This document shows positions 32,880 through 43,886 of a stretch of 64,000 nucleotides of DNA, piece after piece; position 1 is the first letter of the stretch; every line of letters starts with the position of its first letter. Position numbers and translations under genes: made by a program. The stretch is from Phlebotomus papatasi (lineage: Eukaryota > Arthropoda > Insecta > Diptera > Psychodidae), in contig NC_077223.1 of assembly GCF_024763615.1 (NCBI RefSeq), positions 41,044,627 through 41,108,626 of the forward strand, given 5' to 3'. Below the pieces are notes generated by a model, which was not told the origin of the DNA, ran no database searches, and saw only the letters and a list, made by a program, of their open reading frames with translations.

Positions 32880-33095
32880 TTAGTTTAATACGTTTATATG
32901 ACCCAATGGCCCTGAGATCTTCCGTGTAATTTGTCCTAAAGACCTGAAAATTAGCATCTCAAATTTACGCACAGATTCCCGTAGCAATTTGCCCTTCCTG
33001 AACTCTTCCAAGGCCTTTTCCACATCATCTTTTTCATAGAATTGATGGTTTTTTCTCTGGACATTGTAGAACTCAGAAATTGAAAAAAAAAACAC
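32880..33095 (-). pseudogene. psq-type helix-turn-helix remnant in copy 1
   Basis: In a 71-codon frame, residues 14-47 read RKNHQFYEKDDVEKALEEFR followed by KGKLLRESVRKFEM. This fits the Pipsqueak-type HTH of pogo transposases (AL..v..GK.slReaarkfg) with one residue missing after GKL. No second HTH or catalytic domain remains. Confidence 0.5.
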
Positions 33096-33539
33096 AAAAT
33101 GAATAAGAAATTTAGGAAAGCAAAAGATGTTGCCGGAATAGGCAACACTACCTCACCGGAGAGACGCTCAAAAAGTATATACTTTTTTATGCGAAATACC
33201 GGATCCAGCTGGGAAATTTCACCCGAAATTTAAAGATTGATTCACTATTAACAGAAACAATCTTTATTGAAAACTAATCAGTTTTCATGAAAAACACCTA
33301 AGGAAAACCTTTTGCACTTCACCAAAAATCGAAAGACTGCTAGAAACACAAACGATCTGTCACATTTTTTGTAAGATTCTTCTTTTCTTTTTTTTTTAAC
33401 TCATTTTTTATTATTCTTCCTAAATCTTTTTTTTCTTTCACTAATTTATTTTTTTTTAATTTTTTTTGCATTTTTTTTTTAACTTTCATCTGCCACAAAT
33501 TTGTAAGAGGGAAATACCCTATTTTTTTGTGATGAATAA

Positions 33540-33566
33540 ATGAATTGAATTGAATTGAATTGAATT
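33540..33566. repeat. (TTGAA)n microsatellite
   Basis: Five to six tandem TTGAA units within copy 1 of the ATTTCGGCC element, at the end of its private T-rich insertion. Confidence 0.75.
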
Positions 33567-33804
33567 CTTTCCACACTGAGTTTTTACAACGCAATTTAAA
33601 TTCCAATGATACCTAAAATTTAACTGTCTTTGTGTTAGTTCATCCTAAAATGAATAAATATTTAAAAGCAAAATGAATTCATTGACAATTCGAAGAAAAC
33701 ATACATAATTTTAATTAATTTATTTGCATGGCCGAAATTACACTCAAAGTGGGCGAAATTAGAAGCTGGCCGAAATTTGGCACACTTCCTCTGTAACAAT
33801 ATTC

Positions 33805-33912
33805 CTTAAGCGTTTAAGGATGAGATGGTTTTCTTAAGAGCAAACATAACTTTAAAAAGCCGTAAGAAAAATATTTTTTTTAGAACACCGGTGTTCCAAT
33901 CGTCCTTAAAAT
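33805..33912. mobile_element. short MITE, TTTAAGGACG / ACACCGGTGT family
   Basis: The left part is CGTTTAAGGATGAGATGGTT. The right part is GAACACCGGTGTTC (33883-33896, perfect palindrome) then CGTCCTTAAA. The longer relative is at 51627-52138. It abuts copy 1 of the ATTTCGGCC element. Confidence 0.45.
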
Positions 33913-34084
33913 ATTAAACGAACTAGAACTTCTCACTCTCGAGATTTTCGGAACATCCATTATTATTATTTTTCTCATACAGAGACAGGATTGCCAGTCT
34001 CATGCCACATGGACACCAGTACAGTGAAGCTTACTGGATCCAATTCGAACATTTCTAATATCAGAAAAATTACTTGCAACATAA

Positions 34085-34145
34085 AGGGGACTCGAACCCG
34101 GAACATTTGCATCATACTGTGATAACTCTATCTCTAACATGTAGG
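34085..34145 (-). repeat. tRNA-like/SINE head remnant
   Basis: The minus strand carries a near-perfect B box, CCGGGTTCGAGTCCC (34086-34100). About 40 bp upstream is a weak A-box-like TGTTAGAGATAGAG. It does not fold as a full tRNA by eye. Confidence 0.4.
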
Positions 34146-36588
34146 AAGAGTGCTACAGGTCTCACACCAGAACATGCTGGAGCATCCTTCATCGTTAGTC
34201 TTCCGGAATGCCCATTCCAAGACAGCCACGAATCTGGCATCCTCCTCTCTTTACTGGCACTGGCGAAAACCGACTGAGGAGCAGATTCGATTGTGCCTTC
34301 GGAATAACACGTCGAGTACTCATAACCCCATTTAGCAGAACTATAGCGATATTGTAACTTTGAAGTTAGCCGCCGTTATAGCACCCCTCTAGTCACCATT
34401 GCAGCTGAACAGTGATTGTTACCGTTAGCTTAAAAGAGTCTTCGTCAGGACGGTTTTCTCCCTCCAACTCCTCTAGGCTCAACAGACCACAAACATGTAA
34501 TACAATACTCACTTGACTTGAAAGAGGTAGGGATTCTAGCCCATTTCTTTCGCTCAGAGCTTCTAAACTTAAACGCCTCCGGGATTCACGTCCAATTTAA
34601 GTTCCCAGGGTCTTATATATTCTTAAATTTAAAGTCAAAATTTTTCTGTGTGTAGCTTCATAGATGGCGCAAATGCACTACTCATTAAAGTCCCTATACC
34701 AAAATAACCCCATAAGAAAATACTAGAAACTCGGCATACACCATGAAAAATTTAGAATCTTTTAGACGCAGCATGAGAAATTCTAAAGAATGAAATCAAT
34801 AAAGTCTCAAAAGTAGAGTGGCGTGGAGTGAAAAGTTGCGAAAGGTAATAGGATTTTCTCAATGCCACGCCTTTTGTCGCGTGAGAAATTGGAAGGGAAA
34901 AGCGTGTGCTCAAAACAATCGGTCTAGGAGTACTCCCACGTGGATCCTCAACCTCTTTTCTCTGCATAAATTCAAACAAATCACATTTTCCACTTCGATT
35001 CAAGTGAAAATTTCTTTACCACTCAACACAAATCTACACCGATTTCCTCATTTTTTTTTGTACCTTCCCTTCTGCCTCATCCTTAACCTCACTCTCACCT
35101 TTCTGCCAAACCCAGCTCTCACCTGAGTTAGCACCGCTTTAAGACGCAAAGAGCCCATGGTGGAAAAATATGGGAAAATCACATAAAATCCACCGCACAC
35201 AAACTCTATGAAAATTCCTTGCCTCTGGGTTCATGTGTACAAGAAATACGGGCAGGTGAATGTGAAAATGAAATGAGATGCTGAACTTCCCTTAACAAAT
35301 CATATTCAAGAGTGGTGTTCCTCGATGAGTCATAATAAAAATAAAAAAAGTAAGTGAAAGAATTTCTTTTTAGAAGAGATTTTCTCATTTTTTGCCAGAT
35401 TCCAAAATAAATTTGTGCTATATCTTTACTTAAGGAGTGTTTGTTATAATTTAAAAGGAAATTTAGCCTTTTTTTTAGATTGATAAGGTAAGAATTTCTG
35501 ATTTAAACATTAAGTATAATAAGTGAAATTTCCTTTTTTGTCTTTTAGATCAAGTGGGATGAAACAGAGAAATTGGAGATGTAATTAAGGATATCAACAT
35601 TAGATTTTCGGTGACTCTTCGTTATAAAATGAGTGAATCGAGCGTATAATCATATTAAAAAATATTATAAAATAATTGAACTCATTCTAACATCCACAAA
35701 AAAATGCAGAAAAAAATCATTATATCTGTATGCATGAAAATTTCAATTATTTGTTGGAAAACAGAAAATTAACTAAATGGACAAATTTATCCATTCCATT
35801 TTATCTATAAACCGTAATCGTTGTCTCTTTTGTATTTTTTTACTGACAGAAATATTTTTTTGCTGATCATTTTGAATTATTTTCAAACCAATTTGGTTGT
35901 TGTTCTGACCGTACTGAGCATATCTGGAGCTAAAATGTTTAATCTCTTCATTTATTTGAGCTGTTTTTAATACTCTACCAATGATCTCTCAAAATTGTTT
36001 TACTGCTACAGTTTTACTACTAACTTAAGACATAAATAAACTTAGGCTGACTCTTGAGAACATTTAGCCCCTAAAATTTGGCAGTAAAAATTTATCCCAA
36101 ACTGCATTACTCTGACGGATTAGAATTGTCGATTTCAGGTCTTTTCGGGTCTTTTGTGTTTAGCTAATCCTATGCCAAATTTTACATCCTAAATCTTCTC
36201 TAGGATCGCCCTGAATCTATTTAAGGATCAAACTGAGGTAATAAATATACTTTGCGAAATTCAAATATGCTAACTGTAGGACTGTTGAGCTTCGAGGAGT
36301 TGTAGATCCATAATAACCAAAACTCTTTTAAACCAGGGATACCAATCGCTGTTCAATTGGGGTGGTCATTCTGACGTGTACTATAACAAGTAACTTCAGG
36401 AATCACAATATCACAAGATACAGTCTATAGATGGAGTGGTAAGCACCTGATGGATTATCCCGAAGGCGTATACAATTTAATGATTAAACGAACTTACCAA
36501 GTGAAGTTCAATCATAATTGTACGAAGCTTCTCTTCCGAGATGATCAAACTATGCAGAGTAGAGGGAATACATAGTTTGATCTCGAGG
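34146..36588. other. no supported gene
   Basis: Frames at 34752-35126 on both strands overlap and carry no family signal. No repeats recognised. Confidence 0.45.
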
Positions 36589-36589
36589 A

Positions 36590-37022
36590 GGGGCCTCAGT
36601 GGATCAGTGGATAGAGTAGTAGCTCTATGACTGTTGTGAGAACTCGGGTTCGAGACTGGGCAGCTGCAGATTTTTCAGCTTCTGTAATAGTCTCGAATTC
36701 GTCCAGTGAATGAATGGAAAAGTAATGTCAATGTATACACAATGAACCGCCTAAAAAAGAGAGGTTGGTGTAGGAAATAAATTTTGAAATGCAGAGTTCA
36801 GTCGAATACAAATGCACATTCACTGCCCAGATCCAGAAACCAAGGCTGGTCTACCGTGATATAAAGCGGTACTGTGTGTGTGTCAGAACGCACACAGAGC
36901 ACTGTGATATTGAGCAGGTTTACCTGCCTTATATGATAGAACAGGAGAATGGGGAGTGCATAATGGGCTCAAGCAAGTGGCCTGGGTGCAGCGGTTCCGA
37001 AATGAATCTTAAATCTTAAATA
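36590..37022 (+). mobile_element. tRNA-derived SINE, about 430 bp
   Basis: An A-box-like TGGATCAGTGG (36600-36610) and a B box GGGTTCGAGAC (36646-36656) head the element. The body includes a GTGTGTGT/GCACACA hairpin (about 36876-36900). It ends in a short tandem tail (TCTTAAA)2. It differs in body and tail from the SINE at 18644. Confidence 0.6.
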
Positions 37023-37144
37023 TTGACCTTGAGGAAGAGGAGCACAGTACAATTCGTCTCCTTGGTTGAATTTCAACTGTGAAGATGTTAAGAAGCCTTA
37101 AAAAGCATTTTTTTGTAATCTCGTAAAATTCTCTAAGTAATGTC

Positions 37145-37358
37145 TTAGTTACTTCCGAGTTAAGCCGACCGACGACTTAACGCAATTATAATCAAATTAA
37201 TAATCAGATTACAGTTTAATTAGTTTCTGACTAATCCGTCTCTCGACTTAAGCCGAGGAATACCTTAGTTAGTATGAAACTGATGGAAATTTAGTCAAAT
37301 CATTCTTTTGATTTTAATAACGTTAAGCGGTTTCTCGGCTTAAGTCGTAAGTGTGCCT
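37145..37358. mobile_element. near-palindromic MITE, TTAAGCCGAGAGACGG family
   Basis: The left end carries AGTTAAGCCGACCGACG and the right end GCGGTTTCTCGGCTTAAGTC. The centre has ATCCGTCTCTCGACTTAAGC. It matches 49021-49234 throughout, including TAATTATAATC and GATGGAAATTTAGT. Confidence 0.65.
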
Positions 37359-38042
37359 GGAGCATAAAGCATTTTATAATCAAAATTCTATAATCTGCTT
37401 ATAGCGTTCTTGTTTCCGTCATTGAGTCTACCAAAAGTCAAATGTGGCACTCTTAAGGGGCTTAATACCTTCTACAAGACGTTCATTACAAAATTTTGAT
37501 CATAAGCCTTTTAAAGGTGTCTTAAAGACTTGTCAAACTCTTGGTTCTATAAGGCAACTATTTTACCTCTTGGGAGTTTAATTCCTGACTCTTCGGGATT
37601 GTGCAATGGAGACTCTGTTCTGGTTCCGGGAAACTAGAGACAAAGGGTACTGTAGCACGTGCCTGTGCTAGGTGTGTATGAACTTCGCTACAACTTCATG
37701 AATTAATCATTAGATGAAGAAAGCATATCTGAATTTCGCAGAATGTATAAATTCAAAATCAAGGCCAATTACAGATTCATTACAGAGTAGATCTTAAGGG
37801 AAGATGATAAAAAGAAAATTTAGGGAAAGCTTTCAGGCTTCGCACCACACTCTGGCTTTGAACATTTCATATTTCTCAAAAAATCCTTAAATGAATCTGA
37901 CTAATGACAATATGTTTTAGAGCTAGTCTTAAGTCACTCATTTCCTGAAAAAAAAATGATCAGATTTATTAAATGAATATGGGAAAAAAGCCAGAACGTG
38001 TGCAAAACTTGGAAATTGTCTCTTAGGTACTTAAAAAACCAT
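37359..38042. other. no supported gene
   Basis: AT-rich DNA, nothing recognised. Confidence 0.4.
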
Positions 38043-38044
38043 TA

Positions 38045-38202
38045 GGGGAATGTAGGCATGATTGGCACACAGTGAACCTTCAAACGATGCGAATTTTCTC
38101 TTTGTTTACGAAGAGCTGTATTACCATTTCTCATCTCGTTTCAAAGAGAAAATTCGCATCGTTTGAAGATACAGTCTGTTCGAATCATGCTCACATTACC
38201 CT
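38045..38202. mobile_element. small foldback MITE with a perfect 24-bp inner inverted repeat
   Basis: TA flanks (38043-38044, 38203-38204 region). The left end is GGGGAATGTAGGCATGATTG and the right end GAATCATGCTCACATTACCC. CAAACGATGCGAATTTTC plus TCTTTG is repeated inverted without mismatch. Confidence 0.65.
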
Positions 38203-38204
38203 AT

Positions 38205-40300
38205 AATTCCTTGCCAACTTTGCCAACTTTACCAATTTGTAATTTATTCCTACTAAACTTGCTAATTTGCTGACCAAACATGCTTTTTCTCTTATTAGGT
38301 ATTATCCTTTTAAAAACATTTAACGCTAAATGTTAGCATTCAAAATTTTGGGATATATAATGAGCAAATTTGTTAAAACATCCCCAAAGTGTGTTTTTTT
38401 GTAAAAGCCAAAACATTAAATGTTGTTAAGTAAATTTTTTAACGTCATCCTCTTTTACTCAATCAGTTGAGAGATTAAAGTAGAAGAGCAACATTTCAAT
38501 GTTATTCCAAGAGACATTATTTGACAGTAGAAAATTTCTTTGTAGACAAACACTCAGTAAATATACCCTTCTTCCCAAAGGGTCCCTCTTCATCCTCTCT
38601 TTCGAGACTAGATTTACTTTGGTCCCTATTTATTTTCTTTCTTAGTCTCTTTGCCCAAAGTTATTGGGATTTCAGTGCTAAATGTGATTGTTGTCCCATG
38701 AAGTCCTTCTCAGGAATTCTTCATAAAATGCATTCTCAGACAATTAGCAAGTGATCGTGTATATATGGATGAAGTTGTACTTGACGAATCTTCCTCCTGG
38801 ATAAACACTAGAGAGGCTATAGAGGATGGACTTAATTGCCAAAGGATGCGTTTTGCAGACTGAATGATTTCAATCAGGTAAAATGGTGAACAATGAGCTG
38901 GTTCCATTGAAAATCTCTCAATGTTATTTCAGGGATTAAATTTTACTTGTGAATCAGAGAGTACATCTGCAAGGGTGAATTGGACGGATTATTTAGTTTT
39001 ACTTCTCTACAATAAAGTACAATTAGGATTTAATACGTTATATTCTTTAATGTGTTTACTTTTAGTATTTCTGGGGATATCCTTGAGTAAGAAGTACTGT
39101 AATTATTGCATGAAAGCATCATATTAGTCGCATAAATCACACAAGTCATAATAAAACAAGAAATCCTGCAAGATTTCTATGTCTTCAATTTTCTTACTGA
39201 CTTTCCACACTTTGCTCATGGAGATTGAATGGAAGAGATTAAGGGCTGGAACGGGAATGTAGAAAAGGCAGTTAATTAAAACATAGAGTCTGAACAATAT
39301 GTTACATGTCAAGATTCTATTAATTATTATACAGATTTCATACGTGAAAATTCAACGATTACCAAACATGGCAGTTATGAATTTTCCATTGATGTTGTTC
39401 GTGAAGTTCTTGAATAAACATATGGTGGATCAATTGGTAGAGAACTAGCAATGAGGATTCAAGTGTTTAAAGTTCAAATCCACGTTTGGTTTCCAGATTT
39501 TATTTTGATTTGCAAAATTTATGAACTTTCTATCACACTGTGTAATTGTAAATTAATTTTTTTAACATGATTTACAGTAATTTGTCGGTAATGAATAAAC
39601 TAATATCTTATTTTGGGCTCTCGATTATGTATATTTCTAAAAGAAATTGTATTTAGACTCATTTTTTAACCGATTCAGTTAAATTTGGATTTATTGGAAA
39701 GGTATTTTGAACCCGGTTAAAATATCTCATTAACATTGGTCTTCATCAGTAATAAATCGACTTAGTACTGATAATTGAATTATTGCAATGTAGATAGGAA
39801 ATTCTTTATGTAATTTGCTTGATACTTTGTATTCAAAGCTTTTCACTCAGATTTTATGAAAACCTTATAGAAACGTATATTATTATTATAATTATTTAAA
39901 TAGTTTCAATAAAAAAAAACTAGAGTTGAGGGCTCATTTATTAAGCGATTAGGATAAAATTGGACCTTTATGAAAGACATAGAAATTGGCAACGTGACTA
40001 AGCCTCAATCGGTAACGGTAGTGTTACGTATCAGTAGAGGGAAGGCTTTCAAGCTTCGCACATACTTATACTTCAAACATTTTTTTATATTTTTGTCATA
40101 TTCCTTTTAATAAATCTGACTTTTATTCATTAGCCATTAGAATATATTGCCATAGGTTAAGTCCATTAAAGAAATGTAGGAAAATATGAAGTATTCAGAA
40201 CCAGAGGAACCAGAGTGTGTACGAAGCCTGAAACACTTCTCGTAATAGACTTATCTTGCTCTAATATTTCCTTATTATTTGTCTGTTGGTTGTACCGTAA
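38205..40300. other. no supported gene; one tRNA-like remnant
   Basis: Frames at 38521-38754, 38921-39127 and 39124-39312 (minus) lack family signal. A tRNA-like stretch is listed separately at 39420. Confidence 0.4.
39420..39485 (+). repeat. degenerate tRNA-like sequence
   Basis: GTGGATCAATTGGTAGAG resembles a tRNA D-arm/A box. AAAGTTCAAATCCACG, 40 bp later, resembles a T arm/B box. An acceptor stem is not clear, so this is more likely a SINE head or tRNA pseudogene than a functional tRNA. Confidence 0.35.
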
Positions 40301-40311
40301 TGCCTTACATA

Positions 40312-40826
40312 GACTTACGGTTTAAGTAGAGAGGCGTCTTTTAGTAGGAAACAAATGGGAATATAGTCATATCATAATATTTATTAAAATTACTTTGTGG
40401 GAATAAGGCGACGTTAATTCGAATCAACTATAGGGAAATCCGGAAGTCGTCGGGAAGAGACAATCACTCAGGGAAACACATAAACTATCTCCAGAGCCTT
40501 CGGCTCGATCTCCAAGCCTCCCAGCAAAACCCAAGGCGAAGAAGAAGATCCGAAAATTGTGACAAATATTACAAAAATTGTGAAAGACAGTGTAAGAATA
40601 GTGCCCCCGTTCTCTCTTATGCCTGTTGTAGTCCTGACCAAAACCCTGAACGAGTATCAGAGAAAAATTGCAAAACTTGACCACTGATGAAGGCTCGGAG
40701 ACCGAGCCGAAAGCTCTGGAGATAATTGATGTGTTTCCCTGAGTGATTGTCTCTTCCCGACGACTTCCGGATTTCCCTATTGTTGGTTATTAAAATTACA
40801 TTAATCTGTCTTTCGACTTATTCAAA
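40312..40826. mobile_element. decayed TTAAGCCGAGAGACGG MITE, interrupted by a foldback element
   Basis: GACTTACGGTTTAAGTAGAG lies at the left and ATTAATCTGTCTTTCGACTT at the right. The foldback element at 40394-40786 splits it. Directly after the right part is TGCCCCAGTTTTCTC (40827 on), a right-end remnant of a CTGGGGCA-type element. Confidence 0.45.
40394..40786. mobile_element. foldback element with hammerhead-like core and 13-bp target duplication
   Basis: TTATTAAAATTAC occurs exactly at 40381-40393 and 40787-40799. Inside, arms of about 90 bp begin ATAGGGAAATCCGGAAGTCG and are repeated inverted at 40695-40781. The right arm carries CTGATGA (40684-40690), an A, GGCTCGG-AGA-CCGAGCC, then GAAA (40709-40712). 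A target duplication of this length suits target-primed retrotransposition better than cut-and-paste. Penelope-like elements are the known carriers of hammerhead motifs; no reverse transcriptase is present. Confidence 0.6.
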
Positions 40827-40846
40827 CTGCCCCAGTTTTCTCTATG

Positions 40847-41723
40847 TACCCAAAGATGATTTCTTACTGTCTAGTTTCAGGTAATATTTAGAATTTACAA
40901 GATTAAGGGTGGCACATCTGAAACTATTATTTCTAAAATTATGCCCTTACGATCTCCAAATTACTAAGCACTTACAATGTTCTGTTTTGTGAAGTTTTTT
41001 TTTCTCGAAAGTTAAAAAGCAATTTACTGGGAAATACGTGTAATTTTATCCATTTGATGTGTGGATTAAAGAGGAGTGAAAGTAGAGGAAATGAGAACTC
41101 TCCGTTTCAATGACGTTTGAAGAAGGCAAAAGGGCGAGTAATTCCAATATAGGGATATTTATAGAAGAAAAAGAAAGGTACAAGAAAGTTGATGTTGGCC
41201 CAAAAGACAGATGGAATTTTGTATTAAGAAAATACTTGTGAATTTTCTCGAACGAGTTTTTCTATTTCACACACACACACCAGAAAGCTGGATTTTCATC
41301 ATGAAATTTTGCTACAAGGGATACGCACACGAGAATTCTTGCACCCCCATCAACGTGTCACATTCTAAGACTGTCTTATATTGTCACATCTTGCAGCTTA
41401 AAGGCGACGTTGAATAGCATGTTTACTTGCCGTGGATATTTTCCCCAGACTTTTGCTGCAGATTGATCAAGGGAATGCAGTTTTGTGGTAAAAAGTACAA
41501 ACTGGAATAGCTGGACAATCGTCTTAAAACAAGGAGGTTTACATTAAAAGAAAAACCCTCTTATATGCTGTTTAGGATTTCATATGAATTTAATATAACA
41601 TTCCAATCATTGCAGTACCTGGACGGATCGTCAAGTGTTGTCTTCATGGAAAAGAACTTCATTCCAAATAGTTAATTACCATTTCTATTCGCTGATTTTC
41701 TTCCAAATTATCTAGTCGTTCTC
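40847..41723. other. no supported gene
   Basis: AT-rich DNA with a short (CA)n run near 41270. Nothing else recognised. Confidence 0.4.
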
Positions 41724-41725
41724 TA

Positions 41726-41940
41726 TGAGGCCATTTACACCGCCGCATTCGATTGAGATTGAATTGTCTCAAAATCGGATTTTGGGACAATTGAATCTGA
41801 ATCTAATGCGACAGTCTAAATTACCTCAATGAAACCACTTAAATTGCGGCCTTAGATTGAGACTTAATGATCCGAAATTCGATTTTGGAATAGTTCACAC
41901 CCAATCTAATGCGGCGGTGTATATAGCCTCTATGCCTCTC
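41726..41940. mobile_element. MITE, TTACACCGCCGCATT family
   Basis: The left end is TGAGGCCATTTACACCGCCG and the right end GCGGCGGTGTATATAGCCTC, flanked by TA (41724-41725, 41941-41942). Inner blocks (CAAAATCGGAT and TCCGAAATTCGATTTTGG) are also inverted. Confidence 0.65.
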
Positions 41941-41942
41941 CC

Positions 41943-43085
41943 CATTCAATGATCTGATTAAATCAACTATATACCAGTCCCAAAAACACACAAAAATATT
42001 GTTACTGATCATCAATATAGGTTTTAGCACCACTTGAGCCGCTTCACCGATCGTTAATGCCCAATTAGACTCAAGTTTATCCTTGAAAATATTTAGCCCA
42101 TTCAAATTGATAAGTAAAAGGATCAGATAAAATACATTCATAAAATAAATCTCTGGACCCTGATCCTAAACTTAGAGTGATTTTCAAAGATCGCCCTGAT
42201 TCTATTTCGCTCTTTATCTACCAAACTAAAAATACACCACATAGATCTGGAAAAATTCCATTTTGGATTTAAAAACAATTTTTCGATTAAAATTTTTGAA
42301 AATTAGAAAAGACCATTTTTTACTATTCCTAAGAAAAAGGGGTTCCGAATTCCGAAGCGTCCGAGCTGTGTGAAATGCTCGAACTTGTATCTTACTTAGA
42401 CGCTTCCCAAAAGTAGCTTTGCATATCGTTTAACATGTGTCAATAAAGTTTGAAAGAGACCAAATTCATGGAGAATTCGAGGACTTTAGAAAGTATTTTT
42501 CCAGTGCTCAATTTGTTTTTAAGTTTGCTAGTTCAAAAACAAAGTGAATTGATGAAAATATGATTTAAAAATTGCCAAAAACAACTCAGAAATATTAATA
42601 CAATTTATGGATGAAATTACTCATCGGTTCATTACCGGTTTATACTCTATTGCCCGTTCGAAATTGTGAGAAATTCCAAGACCATTCCAACGAGCCAAAC
42701 ATGAAACTTTCGATTGAGAAATACGCTCCTTTCTTAAAGCCTTTTTAATCTTTTTTTTTATTTTACGCTAAATATATGTTTTTTAGATGTCTGAAAGCTC
42801 TACTCTATCGCAGAATGAGAATATGCCAACTGTTGGGCCTATAAAATAGAACCTCATTCGTTTATACTGAAAAACTCATTTTTTCAAGAATTTTTAATAT
42901 ATCAAAATTTGAATAGTATTTAAATTAATATTTGGTGGATTTTTTACGACCAACTTTCAAGGATTGGACAAATATAAATCATTGCAAAATGTAATTTTCT
43001 CTATCTTTTAATATTATTTCGGAGTATTTGTTTTTATTGCTTGAACTCAAAGATAACTGCAGATAATAATCCATTTTGTTTTCTA
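41943..43085. other. no supported gene
   Basis: AT-rich DNA, nothing recognised. Confidence 0.4.
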
Positions 43086-43087
43086 CT

Positions 43088-43340
43088 TTTCACCGGGTTT
43101 GTCCGGAGATATCGCCTTCCGGTCTTCGGTAACCCCCCCCCCCCTCATATGTAATGGTATTTTGTTTCTTCCCCCCCCTACTCCCCTCCATATAATTTTT
43201 TTTTGGTTTTTTTCTAAAACGGCTCTTAGATTGTTTCTTATCATTTTCGAATACTGTGAATATTTCATCCATAAACCGCTGTAACCTGAAAACATTTCTA
43301 TATTGACTTTTTGTGGATCAAAATTAAACCACATTGATTG
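43088..43340. repeat. unit of the dispersed tandem-repeat family
   Basis: GGAGATATCGCCTTCCGGTC, then C-runs (43133-43144, 43172-43179), AAACGGCTCTTAGATTGTTT and GAATATTTCATCCATAAACC follow the order of 9580-9915. Confidence 0.5.
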
Positions 43341-43756
43341 ACCCATCTCTTAACCAAATTGCCTTAATCAGGATATTCTTAAAAGGCTTTGAAATTTCTA
43401 ATCCGGTAACATCGGTTTCAATCGGTAAAGCATCGTGAAGAAATTGTGAATGATATACATTACTTGAACTTACTTTTTTATTCGTCCTAATTCACCCTAA
43501 TATGCTCTTTAAAGAAATTTTCTATTTCAAAATGTTTTTTTTTAATTTATGAATTAACTGAATCGGTGGTAAACCAGTAGACACTCTTCTTTATGAGTTC
43601 AATAACTTCGCAAAGATGGAGCACTTTGCCATTTTTTTTTGATAATTCTCTTTGGCAGAAGGACAGTTGAAGATATGTTGAGGAAAATTTCCCACTGTTT
43701 CAATTCAGAAAAAAAATAAAAAAAAAACGATATTGTAATAGTAATGTGCTGAACAC

Positions 43757-43886
43757 TCCTAAGACTTTTAAGCCGAGGGATGACTTAAGGTAATTATAAT
43801 CAAAATAATAATTAAACTGCATTTCCATTAGTCTTTCACTAATCCGTTTCTCAGCTTAAACTTTAAGTCTGCATAGGGCATAATAA
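43757..43886. mobile_element. partial TTAAGCCGAGAGACGG MITE
   Basis: CTTTTAAGCCGAGGGATGAC, TAATTATAATCAAAATAATA and ACTAATCCGTTTCTCAGCTT match the left half of 49021-49234. The right half is lost. Confidence 0.55.

Larger units (their letters stand above)
32561..33793. mobile_element. pogo-like element, word ATTTCGGCC, copy 1
   Basis: TA at 32559-32560 and 33794-33795. The left end is GGGTAAGTGTGCCAAATTTC and the right end GAAATTTGGCACACTTCC. TTCCGGCCAC and GGCCGAAATT words repeat near both ends. An insertion of about 200 bp at 33355-33570, T-rich and ending in (TTGAA)n, is absent from copy 3. Confidence 0.8.

Noticed and set aside
34085..39485. Functional tRNA genes at 34085 and 39420
   Set aside because: Box-like words are present but acceptor and anticodon stems do not pair convincingly by eye.
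43133..43179. C-runs as sequencing or cloning artefact
   Set aside because: The same position in other units of the repeat family also has C-runs (8975, 9020), so they belong to the family.
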